In this document: positions 47,883 to 58,246 of the stretch, in pieces
How positions within the stretch are numbered: the stretch's first letter is position 1
How the letters are laid out: every line of letters starts with the position of its first letter
From: Methylorubrum populi
GTDB taxonomy: Bacteria; Pseudomonadota; Alphaproteobacteria; Rhizobiales; Beijerinckiaceae
Assembly (NCBI RefSeq): GCF_002355515.1
Contig: NZ_AP014809.1
Span: forward strand, 4,116,501-4,180,500
Direction: 5' to 3'
Length of the DNA: 64,000 bases
The notes under the pieces: generated by a model
The model's database searches: none
The model's input: the letters and a program-made list of their open reading frames with translations, nothing else
What the model was told of the DNA's origin: nothing
Position numbers and translations under genes: made by a program

Positions 47883-47903
47883 GACGTCACAGGTCGCCAC
47901 GCC

Positions 47904-48908
47904 TTGATCTTCACGCACAAGCCCGTCGCGGGCGACACCCAGACGGTGCTGGAGCGCCGCTACCTCGAACTGCAGGAGCCGATCCCCGAGGATACGGTCT
48001 GGCTCGACCTCGTGCGCCCGACGCGGGAGGAGGAGGTGAAGGTCGAATCCTTCCTCGGCATCACCGTGCCGACGCGGGAGGAGATGAAGGACATCGAGCC
48101 CTCGGAACTGCTCTACGTCGAGGCCGGCGCCCGCTACATGACGGGGCGCGTGCTCTCCCGCGTCAGCGATTCCGAGGAGCCGGGCCTGGCCGGCATCACC
48201 TTCATCCTGCGCGACAACCGGCTCATCACCGTGCGCTACGAGGAGCCGCAGGCCTTCCGGATGTACACCCAGCGCGCCGGCCGGGCGACGGGCAACGGGC
48301 CGTCCCGCTCGGTCTCGGGCGAATCGATCCTGGCCGGGCTGATCGAGGCGGTGATCGACCGCGCCGCCGACGTGCTCCAGCTCCAGGGCGAGCGGATCGA
48401 CCGCCTCTCGCGAAAAATCTTCGAGGAGAAGGGCGATCCGTCCTCGCGCAACAACGCGCTGCAGGACACCCTGCGCTCGCTCGGGCGGCACGGCGACCTG
48501 ATCTCGAAGCAGCGCGAGAGCCTGGTCTCGATGGAGCGCATCCTGCTCTCGCTCTCGGCGACCTACCGCACGGCCAAGGCCCCCCGCGAGCTGCGCGAGG
48601 ACGTGCGCTCGACCCTGCGCGACCTGCAATCGCTCGAAGAGCACGCGACCTTCATCTCGGCCAAGATCCAGTTCCTGCTCGACGCGACGCTGGGCCTGGT
48701 GAACCTCGAGCAGAACAACATCATCAAGCTGTTCTCGGTCATGGCGGTGGTGTTCATGCCCCCCACCCTGATCGCCTCGATCTACGGCATGAACTTCAAG
48801 ACCATGCCGGAACTCGACTGGCATTTCGGCTACCCCGCCGCGGTCGGCATGATGGTGGTCGCCGCCGTGCTGCCCTACGTGTTCTTCCGCTGGAAGAAGT
48901 GGCTGTAG
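47904..48908 (+). CDS. corA: CorA-type magnesium/divalent cation transporter
   Basis: 334 residues from TTG 47904. The cytoplasmic alpha/beta funnel (about 1-230) contains DTVWLDLVRPTREEEVKVES and long helices (RADVLQLQ-like AADVLQLQGERIDRLSRKIF). Two C-terminal spans follow, the first ending in the signature YGMNF (about 295-299), then a short periplasmic loop (MPELDWHFG) and VGMMVVAAVLPYVFF. A homopentameric channel for Mg2+ (or Co2+/Ni2+). Confidence 0.93.
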   Translation: MIFTHKPVAGDTQTVLERRYLELQEPIPEDTVWLDLVRPTREEEVKVESFLGITVPTREEMKDIEPSELLYVEAGARYMTGRVLSRVSDSEEPGLAGITFILRDNRLITVRYEEPQAFRMYTQRAGRATGNGPSRSVSGESILAGLIEAVIDRAADVLQLQGERIDRLSRKIFEEKGDPSSRNNALQDTLRSLGRHGDLISKQRESLVSMERILLSLSATYRTAKAPRELREDVRSTLRDLQSLEEHATFISAKIQFLLDATLGLVNLEQNNIIKLFSVMAVVFMPPTLIASIYGMNFKTMPELDWHFGYPAAVGMMVVAAVLPYVFFRWKKWL

Positions 48909-48968
48909 GGGCGCGAGGTCGTCCCTGGCCGTTTCCCGTTGATCGCTTCGGGTCGGCCCCCTCCGCCA

Positions 48969-49002
48969 TCATTCCGGGGCGCCGGAGGCGAACCCGGAAT
49001 GA
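48969..49002. repeat. REP hairpin (CATTCCGGG type)
   Basis: TCATTCCGGG (48969-48978) and CCCGGAATGA (48993-49002) are exact complements with a 14-nt GC-rich loop. Same family as the pair at 45145-45234. Lies 60 bp after corA, between convergent genes, a usual REP position. Confidence 0.8.
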
Positions 49003-49108
49003 CGGGCAGGCGGGACCGGAAGGATCAACCGGAAACCGTATGACGCAAGACGGCACCGAGTCCGTCGAGCGGAGACCGTAGGCGGCCTGCGCCGGCCCCG
49101 TGGACCCG

Positions 49109-51181
49109 TCACTTCCGCAGCGGCACGCCCTTGGTGGTGAAGCGCTGCCCGCCGCCCGGGCGATACTCGGGCCGTGGCTGGCCCCGCCCCTTGCCGGGCC
49201 CTTGGCCGGCCCCCTTGCCCAGGCCCGTGCCCGGCGGCTGCGAGAACGGCACGAGCTGGTCCGGCCGCGGGCCGATGAGGTCGGCGCGGCCCATCTCCCG
49301 CAGCGCCTCGCGCAGAAGCGGCCAGTTCTCGGGGTCGTGGTAGCGCAGGAACGCCTTGTGGAGGCGCCGCTGCCGCAGCCCCTTGATCGCCTCGACCGGC
49401 TCGCTGCCGCCGCGCCGCACCCCTTTCAGCGTGTTGACCTCGGTGTGATACATCGCCGTGGCGGTGGCCATGGGCGAGGGCAGGAAGGTCTGCACCTGGT
49501 CGGCGCGGTAATCGTTCTTCTTGAGCCAGAGCGCGAGGTGCAGCATGTCCTCGTCGGTCGTGCCGGGATGGGCCGCGATGAAGTACGGGATCAGGTAGTA
49601 CTTCTTGCCCGCCTGCTTGGCGGCCTCGTCGAACATCTCCTTGAAGCGGTCGTAGGTGCCGATTCCCGGCTTCATCATCAGGTCGAGGGGCCCGCGCTCG
49701 GTGTGCTCGGGCGCGATCTTCAGGCGGCCGCCGACGTGATGGGTCACGAGCTCCTTGACGTATTCGGGGCTGCGCACCGCGAGGTCGTAGCGCACGCCCG
49801 AGGCCACCATCACCTTCTTGACGCCCTTGACCTCGCGCACCTTGCGGTAGAGCCGGATCAGGTCGTCGTGCGAGGTGTTCAGGTTCGGGCAGATGTCGGG
49901 GAAGACGCAGGACGGCAGCCGGCAGGCCGCCTCGATCTTCGGATCCTTGCAGGCCATCCGATACATGTTCGCGGTCGGCCCGCCGACATCCGAGATCACG
50001 CCGGTGAAGCCCGGCGTCTTGTCGCGGATCCGCTCGATCTCGCGCAGGATCGAGCCCTCCGAGCGGTTCTGGATGACGCGGCCCTCGTGCTCGGTGATGG
50101 AGCAGAAGGTGCAGCCGCCGAAGCAGCCGCGCATGATCGTCACCGAGAACTTGATCATGTCCCAGGCGGGGATCTTGGCGTCGCCGTAGGACGGGTGGGG
50201 CGCACGGGCGTAGGGCAGGTCGTAGACCGCGTCCATCTCGTCGCTGGAGAGCGGGATCGGCGGCGGGTTCAACCAGAGGTCGCGGTCGCCGTGGCGCTGG
50301 ACGAGCGGGCGCGCGTTGCCGGGATTGGCCTCCCGGTGCAGCACCCGCGAGGCGCGGGCATAGGCCTCCTTGTCGTCCTTCACATCCTCGTAGGCGGGAA
50401 GGCGGATCACCGTGTCGCCGGGCCGGCGGGCGGCGGCCTCGTCGGTGGAATCGAGGTCGTCGGCGGGCAGCTCGGTGTAGTGCTCGGGCACCCGGCGGAA
50501 CAGGGCGACGCCCCGGACGGAGTCGAGTTGGTGCGGCGCCTCGCCGGCCGCCAGGCGGTTGGCCACCTCGACCACGGCCCGCTCGGCATTGCCGTAGAGG
50601 AGCAGATCCGCCTTCGCGTCGGCCAGGATCGAGCGGCGCACCTTATCGGACCAGTAATCGTAATGCGCGATGCGGCGCAGCGAGGCCTCGATGCCGCCGA
50701 GGATGACCGGCACGTCCTTGTAGGCCTCGCGGCAGCGCTGCGTGTAGACGATGGTGCAGCGGTCCGGGCGCTTGCCGCCCTCGCCGCCCGCCGTGTAGGC
50801 GTCGTCGTGGCGCAGGCGGCGGTCGGCGGTGTAGCGGTTCACCATCGAATCGAGGTTGCCGCCGGTGACGCCGAAGAACAGCCTCGGCCGGCCCAGCGCC
50901 CGGAACGGCTCCGCCGACTGCCAGTCGGGCTGCGCGATGATGCCGACCCGGAACCCCTGCGCTTCGAGCAACCGGCCGATGATGGCCATGCCGAAGCTCG
51001 GATGATCGACGTAGGCGTCGCCCGTCACCAGAACGATGTCGCAGGCGTCCCAGCCGAGCGCCGTCATCTCGGCGCGGCTCATCGGCAGAAACGGCGCCGC
51101 CTTGCCGGCAGGCGGCCGTTTGCAGGCGAGGGGCGCCAAGACGCCCTCAAAGGACCGCTCGGTCGAAGCTCGGAGTTCCAT
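49109..51181 (-). CDS. YgiQ family radical SAM protein
   Basis: 690 residues. N-terminal UPF0313 domain with DVDP-like [20 protein letters not shown] and [22 protein letters not shown]. The radical SAM cluster motif C-x3-C-x2-C lies in [18 protein letters not shown] (about 350), followed by [16 protein letters not shown] and [12 protein letters not shown]. The C-terminus is Gly/Pro-rich. Widespread family of unknown substrate that binds a [4Fe-4S] cluster. The length is normal. Confidence 0.95.
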   Translation of the reverse strand: MELRASTERSFEGVLAPLACKRPPAGKAAPFLPMSRAEMTALGWDACDIVLVTGDAYVDHPSFGMAIIGRLLEAQGFRVGIIAQPDWQSAEPFRALGRPRLFFGVTGGNLDSMVNRYTADRRLRHDDAYTAGGEGGKRPDRCTIVYTQRCREAYKDVPVILGGIEASLRRIAHYDYWSDKVRRSILADAKADLLLYGNAERAVVEVANRLAAGEAPHQLDSVRGVALFRRVPEHYTELPADDLDSTDEAAARRPGDTVIRLPAYEDVKDDKEAYARASRVLHREANPGNARPLVQRHGDRDLWLNPPPIPLSSDEMDAVYDLPYARAPHPSYGDAKIPAWDMIKFSVTIMRGCFGGCTFCSITEHEGRVIQNRSEGSILREIERIRDKTPGFTGVISDVGGPTANMYRMACKDPKIEAACRLPSCVFPDICPNLNTSHDDLIRLYRKVREVKGVKKVMVASGVRYDLAVRSPEYVKELVTHHVGGRLKIAPEHTERGPLDLMMKPGIGTYDRFKEMFDEAAKQAGKKYYLIPYFIAAHPGTTDEDMLHLALWLKKNDYRADQVQTFLPSPMATATAMYHTEVNTLKGVRRGGSEPVEAIKGLRQRRLHKAFLRYHDPENWPLLREALREMGRADLIGPRPDQLVPFSQPPGTGLGKGAGQGPGKGRGQPRPEYRPGGGQRFTTKGVPLRK

Positions 51182-51291
51182 GGGGCCTACGCATAGGCCG
51201 CCCGGACCGAGAGCTCAACAAAAGACGGGACGCGCGAGGGCAGCCGGGACGACGGACAGCGGCTGAACCGAGGCGACAGCGCGGCCCCGCC

Positions 51292-52212
51292 TCACAGGGG
51301 AAAGCGCACCCCGGTGAGCCTCTCGGACATCGTCCACAGCCGCCCGGCCGCCGCGCGGTCGAGGGCGCGGGGGGCGATGGAGGCCGGCCTCGGAAAGCCG
51401 CGCGCCTCCCAGACCCCGTCCGGCCCGTAATAGCCGCCGCGCTCCGCCTCCGTCGCGGTGGCGGCGTAGAGGATCGGCAGGGCGCCCTGCGCCGCCGGCT
51501 GGCCGATCAGCGAGAAGATGATCCGCCCCGCCCCCTGCTGGAACGCGCCCGCCCGGTCTCCCCGGCGGAACACCTCGGTGACGGCGAGGCCCGGATGCGC
51601 GGCGAGCGAGGCGATGCCGGAGCCCGACGCCTTGAGCCGCCGGTCGAGTTCGAGGGCGAACATCAGGAGCGCGAGCTTGCTCTGCCGGTAGGCGGGCTGC
51701 GCCGCGTAGGTCTCGCGCCAGTGCAGGTCGTCGAAGCGGATCGTTCCGCTGCGATGGGCGAGGCTCGCCACCGACACCACCCGCGCCGCGGGGCTCAGGG
51801 CCGGCAGGAGCAGCCCGGTCAGCGCGAAATGGCCGAGGAAGTTCGTGGCGAGTTGCCGCTCGAACCCGTCCGCACTCTCCTCGCGCCGGGGCACCGCGGC
51901 GATGCCGGCGTTGAGCACGAGCCGGTCGATCGACGCCTCCGCCGGCCAGCCCCCGGCGAAGGCGCGCACGGAGGCGAGCGAAGCGGTGTCGATCGGGCGC
52001 ACGGACAGGTCGGCGCCGGGATGCGCCCGCCGGATCGCCGCGGCGGCGCGCTCCCCCTTCTCGGGATCGCGCACCGCCAGCACCACCGACGCGCCCGCAC
52101 CGGCCAGCGCCCGCGCGGTCTCGAATCCGAGCCCGGCGCTCGCCCCCGTCACCACGGCGCGGCGGCCGGCCTGGGAGGGGATGTCGGCGACGGTCCAGCG
52201 CTGTCTCGCCAT
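51292..52212 (-). CDS. Short-chain dehydrogenase (retinol dehydrogenase-like)
   Basis: 306 residues. AVVTGASAGLGFETARALAG at 19-38, LAVRDPEKGERAAAAI, LVLNAGIA (N-A-G), VVSVASLAHR (catalytic Ser region) and YRQSKLALLMFALELDRRL with Y-x3-K. The overall order matches WWOX/retinol-dehydrogenase-like SDRs. Substrate unknown. Divergent from the hydrolase gene at 52581. Confidence 0.88.
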   Translation of the reverse strand: MARQRWTVADIPSQAGRRAVVTGASAGLGFETARALAGAGASVVLAVRDPEKGERAAAAIRRAHPGADLSVRPIDTASLASVRAFAGGWPAEASIDRLVLNAGIAAVPRREESADGFERQLATNFLGHFALTGLLLPALSPAARVVSVASLAHRSGTIRFDDLHWRETYAAQPAYRQSKLALLMFALELDRRLKASGSGIASLAAHPGLAVTEVFRRGDRAGAFQQGAGRIIFSLIGQPAAQGALPILYAATATEAERGGYYGPDGVWEARGFPRPASIAPRALDRAAAGRLWTMSERLTGVRFPL

Positions 52213-52448
52213 CGGGCTTCACGGTCCTCATGAGTTCCGGATCGGAGGGGACGACCGCGCGCGACCGCACGCCGTAACTGGCCCTGACGTCACCGGGCGC
52301 GGGTGCCAACGGTCGCGGTGGAAACCGCCCGCGCTCCTGACAGTTCGGCGCCCGTTTTGGAAGCCGCGATGCCAGCCGGCGCGCGCCGGCCCCGCCCTTG
52401 CAACGCCGCCGGATCACGGCCCGCCGGCACCGCATCATACCTCTTTTG

Positions 52449-52472
52449 GAAACGATGCATTTCAATCGTTTC
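52449..52472. promoter_or_regulatory. Perfect 8-bp inverted repeat upstream of hydrolase gene
   Basis: GAAACGAT (52449-52456) and ATCGTTTC (52465-52472) are exact complements 8 bp apart in an AT-rich promoter-like patch between the divergent SDR and hydrolase genes, 109 bp before the hydrolase start. It looks like a binding site for a dimeric repressor; no regulator gene is adjacent. Confidence 0.6.
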
Positions 52473-52580
52473 TAATTTTCAAATCAACCGCGACGGTTCA
52501 TTCTCCTACCGTCAAGCAGCGGTCGCAGCGGCCCGGATCGGACGCCGCCCCAGCCCACCGAACGTCGAGGAGAGGCAGTC

Positions 52581-53417
52581 ATGGCCACGGTCACCACCAC
52601 GGACGGCACCGAGATCTTCTACAAGGATTGGGGTCCCAAGGACGCGCAGCCGATCATGTTCCACCATGGCTGGCCGCTCTCGTCCGACGACTGGGACGCG
52701 CAGATGCTGTTCTTCGTCGGGCAGGGCTTCCGCGTGGTGGCGCATGACCGGCGCGGCCACGGCCGCTCGGCTCAGGTGCCGGACGGGCACGACATGGATC
52801 ATTACGCCGCCGACGCCTCGGCCGTCGCCGAGCATCTCGACCTGCGCAACGCCGTCCATATCGGCCACTCCACCGGCGGCGGCGAGGTCGCGCGCTACGT
52901 CGCCCGGCACGGCGAACCGCAGGGACGCGTGGCCAAGGCGGTGCTGGTGAGCGCCGTGCCCCCCTTGATGCTGAAGACCGAGGCCAATCCGGAGGGCCTG
53001 CCGATCGAGGTCTTCGACGGCTTCCGCAAGGCGCTGGCCGACAACCGGGCCCAGTTCTTCCTCGATGTCCCGACCGGCCCGTTCTACGGCTTCAACCGCG
53101 ACGGTGCGACGGTCCACCAGGGCGTGATCCGCAACTGGTGGCGCCAGGGCATGATGGGTTCGGCCAAGGCGCATTACGAGGGCATCAAGGCCTTCTCGGA
53201 AACCGACCAGACCGAGGACCTGAAGGCGATCTCGGTGCCGACGCTCGTGCTCCACGGCGAGGACGACCAGATCGTGCCGATCGTCGCTGCCGCGCACAAG
53301 TCGATCAAGCTCCTGCGCAACGGCACGCTGAAGACCTATCCGGGCCTGTCGCACGGCATGCTCACCGTCAACGCCGACCAGCTCAACGCCGACCTCCTCG
53401 CCTTCATCCGCGGCTGA
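52581..53417 (+). CDS. Alpha/beta hydrolase (non-haem chloroperoxidase-like)
   Basis: 278 residues from ATG 52581. Typical opening [20 protein letters not shown] and [13 protein letters not shown], nucleophile elbow GHSTGGGE (Ser about 98), acid in [12 protein letters not shown] and His in LSHGM near the end. The family includes cofactor-free chloroperoxidases and esterases; with peracid chemistry they can oxidise halides. A promoter dyad lies upstream. Confidence 0.9.
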   Translation: MATVTTTDGTEIFYKDWGPKDAQPIMFHHGWPLSSDDWDAQMLFFVGQGFRVVAHDRRGHGRSAQVPDGHDMDHYAADASAVAEHLDLRNAVHIGHSTGGGEVARYVARHGEPQGRVAKAVLVSAVPPLMLKTEANPEGLPIEVFDGFRKALADNRAQFFLDVPTGPFYGFNRDGATVHQGVIRNWWRQGMMGSAKAHYEGIKAFSETDQTEDLKAISVPTLVLHGEDDQIVPIVAAAHKSIKLLRNGTLKTYPGLSHGMLTVNADQLNADLLAFIRG

Positions 53418-53529
53418 GCGGAGGCCGGCCGCGGCCCGGAGCCGCCGGCCGGCCGAAGCCTCGGCGACGATCTTGAGGCGGCGGGCGGATCGCGGCGGGC
53501 GACGCGCCGCTCCGTGCTACCCTCCCGGC

Positions 53530-54149
53530 ATGACGGAAGGCTGTGCACCGCCGGATGACGCTTGGGCTCCCTGGCATCCCGGCCAGCTGGCGAGGCGGCT
53601 GGTCACAGTCGATCGGCCCTGGTGCATCGTCGGCGGTTGGGCCCTCGATCTCTGGCACGGCTACCAGACCCGCGACCATGACGATCTCGAATTCACGATT
53701 CTGCGCGAAGACTTCGGCTGCTTCCGCCGTGCGCTTTCCGCCGTGCGCTTGCGGAGGTGACGTTCTACACGGTGGCCGACGGCCGCATCGAGGCGCTGCC
53801 CGACGATGAGGAGCCGCCACCGGACATCGCCCAGATTTGGGGCTTCGACGTGCCCGCCGCCCGCTGGCGCGGCGATCTGATGATCGAGCCGGGCGAGCAC
53901 GACATCTGGGTCTGCAAGCGATGCCCGACCATCCGGCATCCCCGCGCGGAGATGGTGGCGATGACGCCCGACCGTATCCCCCATCTCAGGCCCGCCGCCG
54001 TCCTCCTCTTCAAAGCGAAACATCGGCGTGCCAAGGATCAGGCGGACTTCGAACGGGCCCTGCCGCATCTCGCCCCAGCGGAACGCCTCTGGCTGCGGGA
54101 CCGACTCGATCGCCTGCATCCCGGACATGATTGGGCGCAGGCGCTGTAG
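53530..54149 (+). pseudogene. AadB-like nucleotidyltransferase broken by a 14-bp duplication
   Basis: The 5' part (from ATG 53530) reads PWCIVGGWALDLWHGYQTRD, then HDDLEFTILREDF, the nucleotidyltransferase core of the AadB/aminoglycoside-adenylyltransferase-like family, and stops at 53760. The 3' part continues from 53757 (TFYTVADGRIEAL to DWAQAL). TCCGCCGTGCGCTT is repeated exactly at 53723-53736 and 53737-53750. Removing one copy restores one frame of 202 codons reading FRRALAEVTFYTV across the join. The GTG at 53757 could restart a truncated product, but the active-site half would be lost. Confidence 0.85.
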
Positions 54150-54172
54150 ACGAAACGCTGTATAGGTCCCGC

Positions 54173-55222
54173 ATGGCCTCCGACGACAGACCGCTCGCCC
54201 TCACCCTCGGCGATCCCTCCGGCATCGGCCCGGAAATCGCGCTCGCCGCGTGGCGGCTGCGGGGCGAACGCGGGGTGCCGCCGTTCCAGCTCATCGGCGA
54301 TCCGGAATTTCTGGAAGCCACCGCCTACCGGCTCGGTCTGTCGGTGCCCGTGGCCGAGGTCGAGCCCGACGACGCCTGCGAGGTGTTTGCGCGGGCGCTG
54401 CCGGTGCTGCCGCTGCCGAGCGGGGCGAAGGTTTCGGCCACGCCCGGCGCGCCGGATTCGGCCAATGCCGGCGCCATCGTCGAGTCGATCACCGCCGCCG
54501 TCGATCTGGCGCGCTCCGGCGCGGCCTCGGCGGTCGTGACCAACCCCATCGCCAAGTTCGTGCTGACCCGGGTCGGCTTCGCCCATCCGGGCCATACCGA
54601 GTTCCTGGCGGCGCTCGCCGCGCGAGAGGGCCGCGAGCCGCCGCTGCCGGTGATGATGCTGTGGAGCGACATGCTCGCCGTGGTGCCGGTGACGATCCAC
54701 GTCGCCCTGCGCCGCGTGCCGGACCTGCTGACGCAGGAACTGGTCGAGCGCACCGCGCGCATCGTCCATGCCGACCTGCGCGCCCGCTTCGGCCTGGAGG
54801 CTCCCCGCCTCGTCCTGTCGGGCCTCAACCCGCATGCGGGCGAATCCGGCACCATGGGCACCGAGGACCGCGACGTGCTGGCCCCCGCCGTGGCGGTTTT
54901 GCGCAGCGAGGGCATCGACATCCGCGGGCCCCTGCCGGCCGACACCCTGTTCCACGAACGCGCCCGGGCGACCTACGACGTGGCGCTGACCCCCACCCAC
55001 GATCAGGCGCTGATCCCGATCAAGACGCTGGCCTTCGACGAGGGCGTGAACGTCACCCTCGGCCTGCCCTTCGTGCGCACCTCGCCCGACCACGGAACCG
55101 CCTTCGACATCGCCGGACAGGGCGTGGCCAAGCCCGACAGCCTGATCGCCGCGCTGCGTCTGGCGCAGCGCCTCGCGCAGCGCCCGGCGAACAACGTCAC
55201 GCCCTTCCCCGTCTGCGCCTGA
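54173..55222 (+). CDS. pdxA: 4-hydroxythreonine-4-phosphate dehydrogenase
   Basis: 349 residues from ATG 54173 ([19 protein letters not shown]). Conserved PdxA blocks: [31 protein letters not shown] with metal-binding [25 protein letters not shown] and [16 protein letters not shown]. It oxidises 4-phosphohydroxythreonine in vitamin B6 synthesis. Followed after 11 nt by rsmA, the common pdxA-rsmA arrangement. Confidence 0.95.
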   Translation: MASDDRPLALTLGDPSGIGPEIALAAWRLRGERGVPPFQLIGDPEFLEATAYRLGLSVPVAEVEPDDACEVFARALPVLPLPSGAKVSATPGAPDSANAGAIVESITAAVDLARSGAASAVVTNPIAKFVLTRVGFAHPGHTEFLAALAAREGREPPLPVMMLWSDMLAVVPVTIHVALRRVPDLLTQELVERTARIVHADLRARFGLEAPRLVLSGLNPHAGESGTMGTEDRDVLAPAVAVLRSEGIDIRGPLPADTLFHERARATYDVALTPTHDQALIPIKTLAFDEGVNVTLGLPFVRTSPDHGTAFDIAGQGVAKPDSLIAALRLAQRLAQRPANNVTPFPVCA

Positions 55223-55233
55223 ACACGCAACCG

Positions 55234-56109
55234 ATGAGCCTTGATGCGTTGAGTGCCGACGGCCTGCCCCCCTTGCGCGAGGTGGTGCGGCGGCATGGGC
55301 TGGAGCCGAAGAAGGCGCTCGGCCAGAATTTCCTGTTCGACCTGAACCTCACCGGCCGCATCGCCCGCTCGGCGGGCGCGCTCGACGGCGTCACGGTGGT
55401 GGAGGTCGGCCCCGGCCCCGGCGGGCTGACCCGGGCGCTGCTGGCGGCGGGCGCCGAGCGCGTGGTGGCGATCGAGCGCGATCCCCGCGCCCTGCCGGCG
55501 CTCGCCGAGATCGCCGCGCATTATCCCGGCCGGCTCGACGTGATCGACGCCGACGCGGTCGGCTTCGACCCGCGCCCGCTGGTCGGCGACGGGCCGGTGC
55601 GGATCGTGGCCAACCTCCCCTACAACGTCGCCACCGTGCTGCTCACCGGCTGGCTCGGCGCCGAGACGCGCGACGACAGCTGGCCGCCGTGGTGGGAGTC
55701 GGCGACGCTGATGTTCCAGCGCGAGGTCGCCGAGCGCATCGTCGCCGACGAGTCGGACCGGGCCAATTACGGCCGGCTCGGCGTCCTGTGCGGCTGGCGC
55801 ACGCAGGCCACCATCCTGTTCGACGTCGCGCCCTCCGCCTTCGTGCCGCCGCCGAAGGTCACCTCCAGCATCGTCCACCTGCGCCCGCGCCCCGAGCCGC
55901 TGCCCTGCCGGATCGCCGACCTGGAGCGGATCACCCGCGCCGCCTTCGGCCAGCGCCGCAAGATGCTGCGCCAGAGCCTGAAGGCCGCTACCCCCGACCC
56001 CGCCCGCCTGCTCGCCGCCGCCGGCCTGCCGGAGACGGCGCGGGCGGAGGAGATTCCGGTGGCGGGCTTCGTGGCGCTGGCGCGGGCGCTGGAGGCGGGG
56101 GGATCGTGA
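55234..56109 (+). CDS. rsmA: 16S rRNA dimethyladenosine transferase
   Basis: 291 residues from ATG 55234. Conserved blocks: [36 protein letters not shown] (SAM motif I), [21 protein letters not shown] (catalytic N-L-P-Y) and [15 protein letters not shown]. It dimethylates two adjacent adenines near the 3' end of 16S rRNA during small-subunit assembly. Cytosolic. Co-transcribed with pdxA. Confidence 0.97.
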   Translation: MSLDALSADGLPPLREVVRRHGLEPKKALGQNFLFDLNLTGRIARSAGALDGVTVVEVGPGPGGLTRALLAAGAERVVAIERDPRALPALAEIAAHYPGRLDVIDADAVGFDPRPLVGDGPVRIVANLPYNVATVLLTGWLGAETRDDSWPPWWESATLMFQREVAERIVADESDRANYGRLGVLCGWRTQATILFDVAPSAFVPPPKVTSSIVHLRPRPEPLPCRIADLERITRAAFGQRRKMLRQSLKAATPDPARLLAAAGLPETARAEEIPVAGFVALARALEAGGS

Positions 56110-56487
56110 AGGCGCCCGGCAATCGGGCCTCCGGGGCCGGGCGACGTCTTTTTGCGGATTTGGGTGCATCCTCTGCATAACCGCCCGTCACGAGCTCCGT
56201 GCTGGCCTCTGGCCCAATCCGCGGCTGCTTATGGGTTCGTCTTCCAGCAGGGCCCAATCATGGGCCGGTCCTCGTGCCGAACACGGGTGGGCGCCAAGAG
56301 CCCCGTGGATGCGAGACCATCCGTGTGATGCCTGACCGTCGGTTGCGTCCTCAGCGCGACCGAGAAATACAAACTTTCGACTCAATCCGGTCACCCTTCC
56401 TGCTGTCCGTCTCCCCCATGAGCGGACATCAGCGGCGTCACCGGGCGGCCACCGGGTCGATGATACAGGCTGGCTGCGCCGCTGCTC
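56110..56487. other. No gene seen
   Basis: 378 bases after rsmA. Open frames here lack ribosome-binding sites and recognisable composition. A short GGGCCCAATCATGGGCC palindrome-like segment occurs near 56250, but no RNA gene or clear terminator is seen. Confidence 0.5.
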
Positions 56488-57381
56488 TCACAGCTTCGGA
56501 AAGGCTGCCGCCAAGTGGTCTATCAGCGCACGCACTGCCGGCGGCAGGCCGCGCCGGGTCGTGAAGACGAGGTGGACGATACCGGCCTGACCCTGCCAAT
56601 CCCGGAGAATGTGGACGAGCTTGCCCGCGGTGAGGTGACCGGCGCAGACATGGTCGGGCAGGTAGGCGATGCCGATGCCCTCCGCGGCGGCGTCACACAG
56701 GACCGCGAAGTCGCTGCACGTCATGCGCGGTTCATGGCGCAGACGATAGATTGCTCCACCGGCCTGTTCGAACCGCCATTCCACCTCGCCTTGGTCGTCG
56801 CTCGTGCCGAGGGTCGGGAAGGAGCCCAGGGAGGCGATGTCAGCGCCGAGCCGGCTGGCGACCTGGGGGCTCGCAACCAGGATCCAGCGCGAGTGCCCCA
56901 GCGAGCGCATCGTCAACGAGGCGTCGCTGTCGAGCTCCCGCCGCACGCGCACGGCCACGTCGATGCGTTCCTCGATCAGATCGACGGGCCTGTCGATCGC
57001 GATGAGTTGCAGGCTGACCTTCGGGTAGCGGGCCAGGAAGGCGCGCACGGACGCCGAGACGACTTCCACCAAGCCCTTCGGGCAGCTCATGCGGATGCGC
57101 CCGTGCGGCTCGGCCTGCGCCTCCGCGACGAGTGCCTCGGCCCGCTCGGCCTCCACCATCATCGCTCGGCAACGCTCGTAGAAGCTTTGCCCGACCTCGG
57201 TGACGCGGAAGCGCCGGCTCGACCGCTCGATCAGGCGCAGGCCCAACCGGGCCTCGATGGCCGCGACCCGGCGACTGAGCTTCGACTTCGGCTCGCGCAG
57301 CGCTCGGCCTGCGGCGGCGAAGCCCCCATGAGCGACGACCTCGGCGAAGTAGCGATAGTCGTTGAGATCGGCGCGCATCAT
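56488..57381 (-). CDS. LysR-family transcriptional regulator
   Basis: 297 residues from ATG 57381 (or 57378). The HTH region reads DLNDYRYFAEVVAHGGFAAA, RALREPKSKLSRRVAAIEAR and LIERSSRRFRVTEVGQSFYE. The effector domain contains RIRMSCPKGLVEVVSASVRA and RWILVASPQVASRLG, typical of the CrgA-like/YhjC group. It diverges from an SDR gene with a LysR-type dyad next to its own start, so it likely controls that SDR. Confidence 0.9.
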   Translation of the reverse strand: MMRADLNDYRYFAEVVAHGGFAAAGRALREPKSKLSRRVAAIEARLGLRLIERSSRRFRVTEVGQSFYERCRAMMVEAERAEALVAEAQAEPHGRIRMSCPKGLVEVVSASVRAFLARYPKVSLQLIAIDRPVDLIEERIDVAVRVRRELDSDASLTMRSLGHSRWILVASPQVASRLGADIASLGSFPTLGTSDDQGEVEWRFEQAGGAIYRLRHEPRMTCSDFAVLCDAAAEGIGIAYLPDHVCAGHLTAGKLVHILRDWQGQAGIVHLVFTTRRGLPPAVRALIDHLAAAFPKL

Positions 57382-57399
57382 CGTTCCTTCTATGGAACG
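57382..57399. promoter_or_regulatory. LysR-type dyad between divergent LysR and SDR genes
   Basis: CGTTCC-TTCTAT-GGAACG is a perfect 6-bp inverted repeat abutting the LysR start codon at 57381. The TTCC-N6-GGAA core fits LysR recognition sites, and binding there would also autoregulate the regulator. Confidence 0.6.
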
Positions 57400-57490
57400 C
57401 TACGTGCCACGTTTGCCTTCTACTCGCATCATCGTTCTCGAAGCATCTCTCTCATCAGCGGCGGGCAAAGCCGAACGATGGAGAATGACG

Positions 57491-58246
57491 ATGACGAAGC
57501 GTTTCGAAAACAAGGTGGTGGTGGTGACCGGCGCCACCAGCGGCATCGGTCTGGCGATGGCGAAGGCCTTCTCGGAGGAGGGCGCGTCGGTGTTCATCAC
57601 CGGTCGCCGGCAGGAAGCGCTCGACGCCGCGGCCAAGCGTATCGGCGGGCGCGTCACCGGCGTCCGGGGCGACATGGCACTGCTCGCCGACATCGACCGC
57701 CTCTACGACGCGGTCCAGCAGAAGCATGCGCACATCGACGTGGTGGTCGTGAACGCAGGCGGTGGCGAGTTCGCTCCGCTGGGCGCCATCACCGAGGAGC
57801 AGTTCGACAGCACGTTCGACACCAACGTGAAGGGCACGCTGTTCACGGTCCAGAAGGCCCTTCCGCTTCTCAAGGATGGCAGCGCGGTCGTCCTGACGGG
57901 CTCGACCGCCGGCAGCGAAGGGACGCCAGCCTTCAGCGTCTACTCGGCCAGCAAAGCGGCGGTGCGCAACTTCGCTCGCACCTGGATCCTCGACCTGAAG
58001 GAGCGCCGCATCCGGGTTAATGTCGTGAGCCCCGGCGCGACGCGCACGCCCGGCCTCGTTGGTCTTGCCGGCACGGATGCGGAGAAACAGCAGGGCCTCC
58101 TCGACTTCCTGGGCTCACGCATCCCGCTCGGGCGTGTGGGTGAGCCGGAGGAGATCGCGAAGGCGGCCCTCTTCCTGGCGTCGGACGAGGCGAGCTTCGT
58201 CAACGGCGTGGAGTTCTTCGTCGATGGTGGTCAAGCGCAGATCTGA
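57491..58246 (+). CDS. Short-chain dehydrogenase/reductase
   Basis: 251 residues from ATG 57491, chosen for GGAGA upstream. VVTGATSGIGLAMAKAFSEE at about 12-31, VVNAGGGEFAPLG, LTGSTAGSEGTPAFSVYSAS with catalytic Ser and Y-x3-K (YSASK), then VSPGATRTPGL and VNGVEFFVDGGQAQI at the end, typical of classical NADP-dependent SDRs. Probably induced through the divergent LysR regulator. Confidence 0.92.
   Translation: MTKRFENKVVVVTGATSGIGLAMAKAFSEEGASVFITGRRQEALDAAAKRIGGRVTGVRGDMALLADIDRLYDAVQQKHAHIDVVVVNAGGGEFAPLGAITEEQFDSTFDTNVKGTLFTVQKALPLLKDGSAVVLTGSTAGSEGTPAFSVYSASKAAVRNFARTWILDLKERRIRVNVVSPGATRTPGLVGLAGTDAEKQQGLLDFLGSRIPLGRVGEPEEIAKAALFLASDEASFVNGVEFFVDGGQAQI

Noticed and set aside
56199..56564. 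121-codon plus-strand frame before the LysR gene
   Set aside because: No ribosome-binding site, overlaps the LysR 3' end and has no protein-like pattern.
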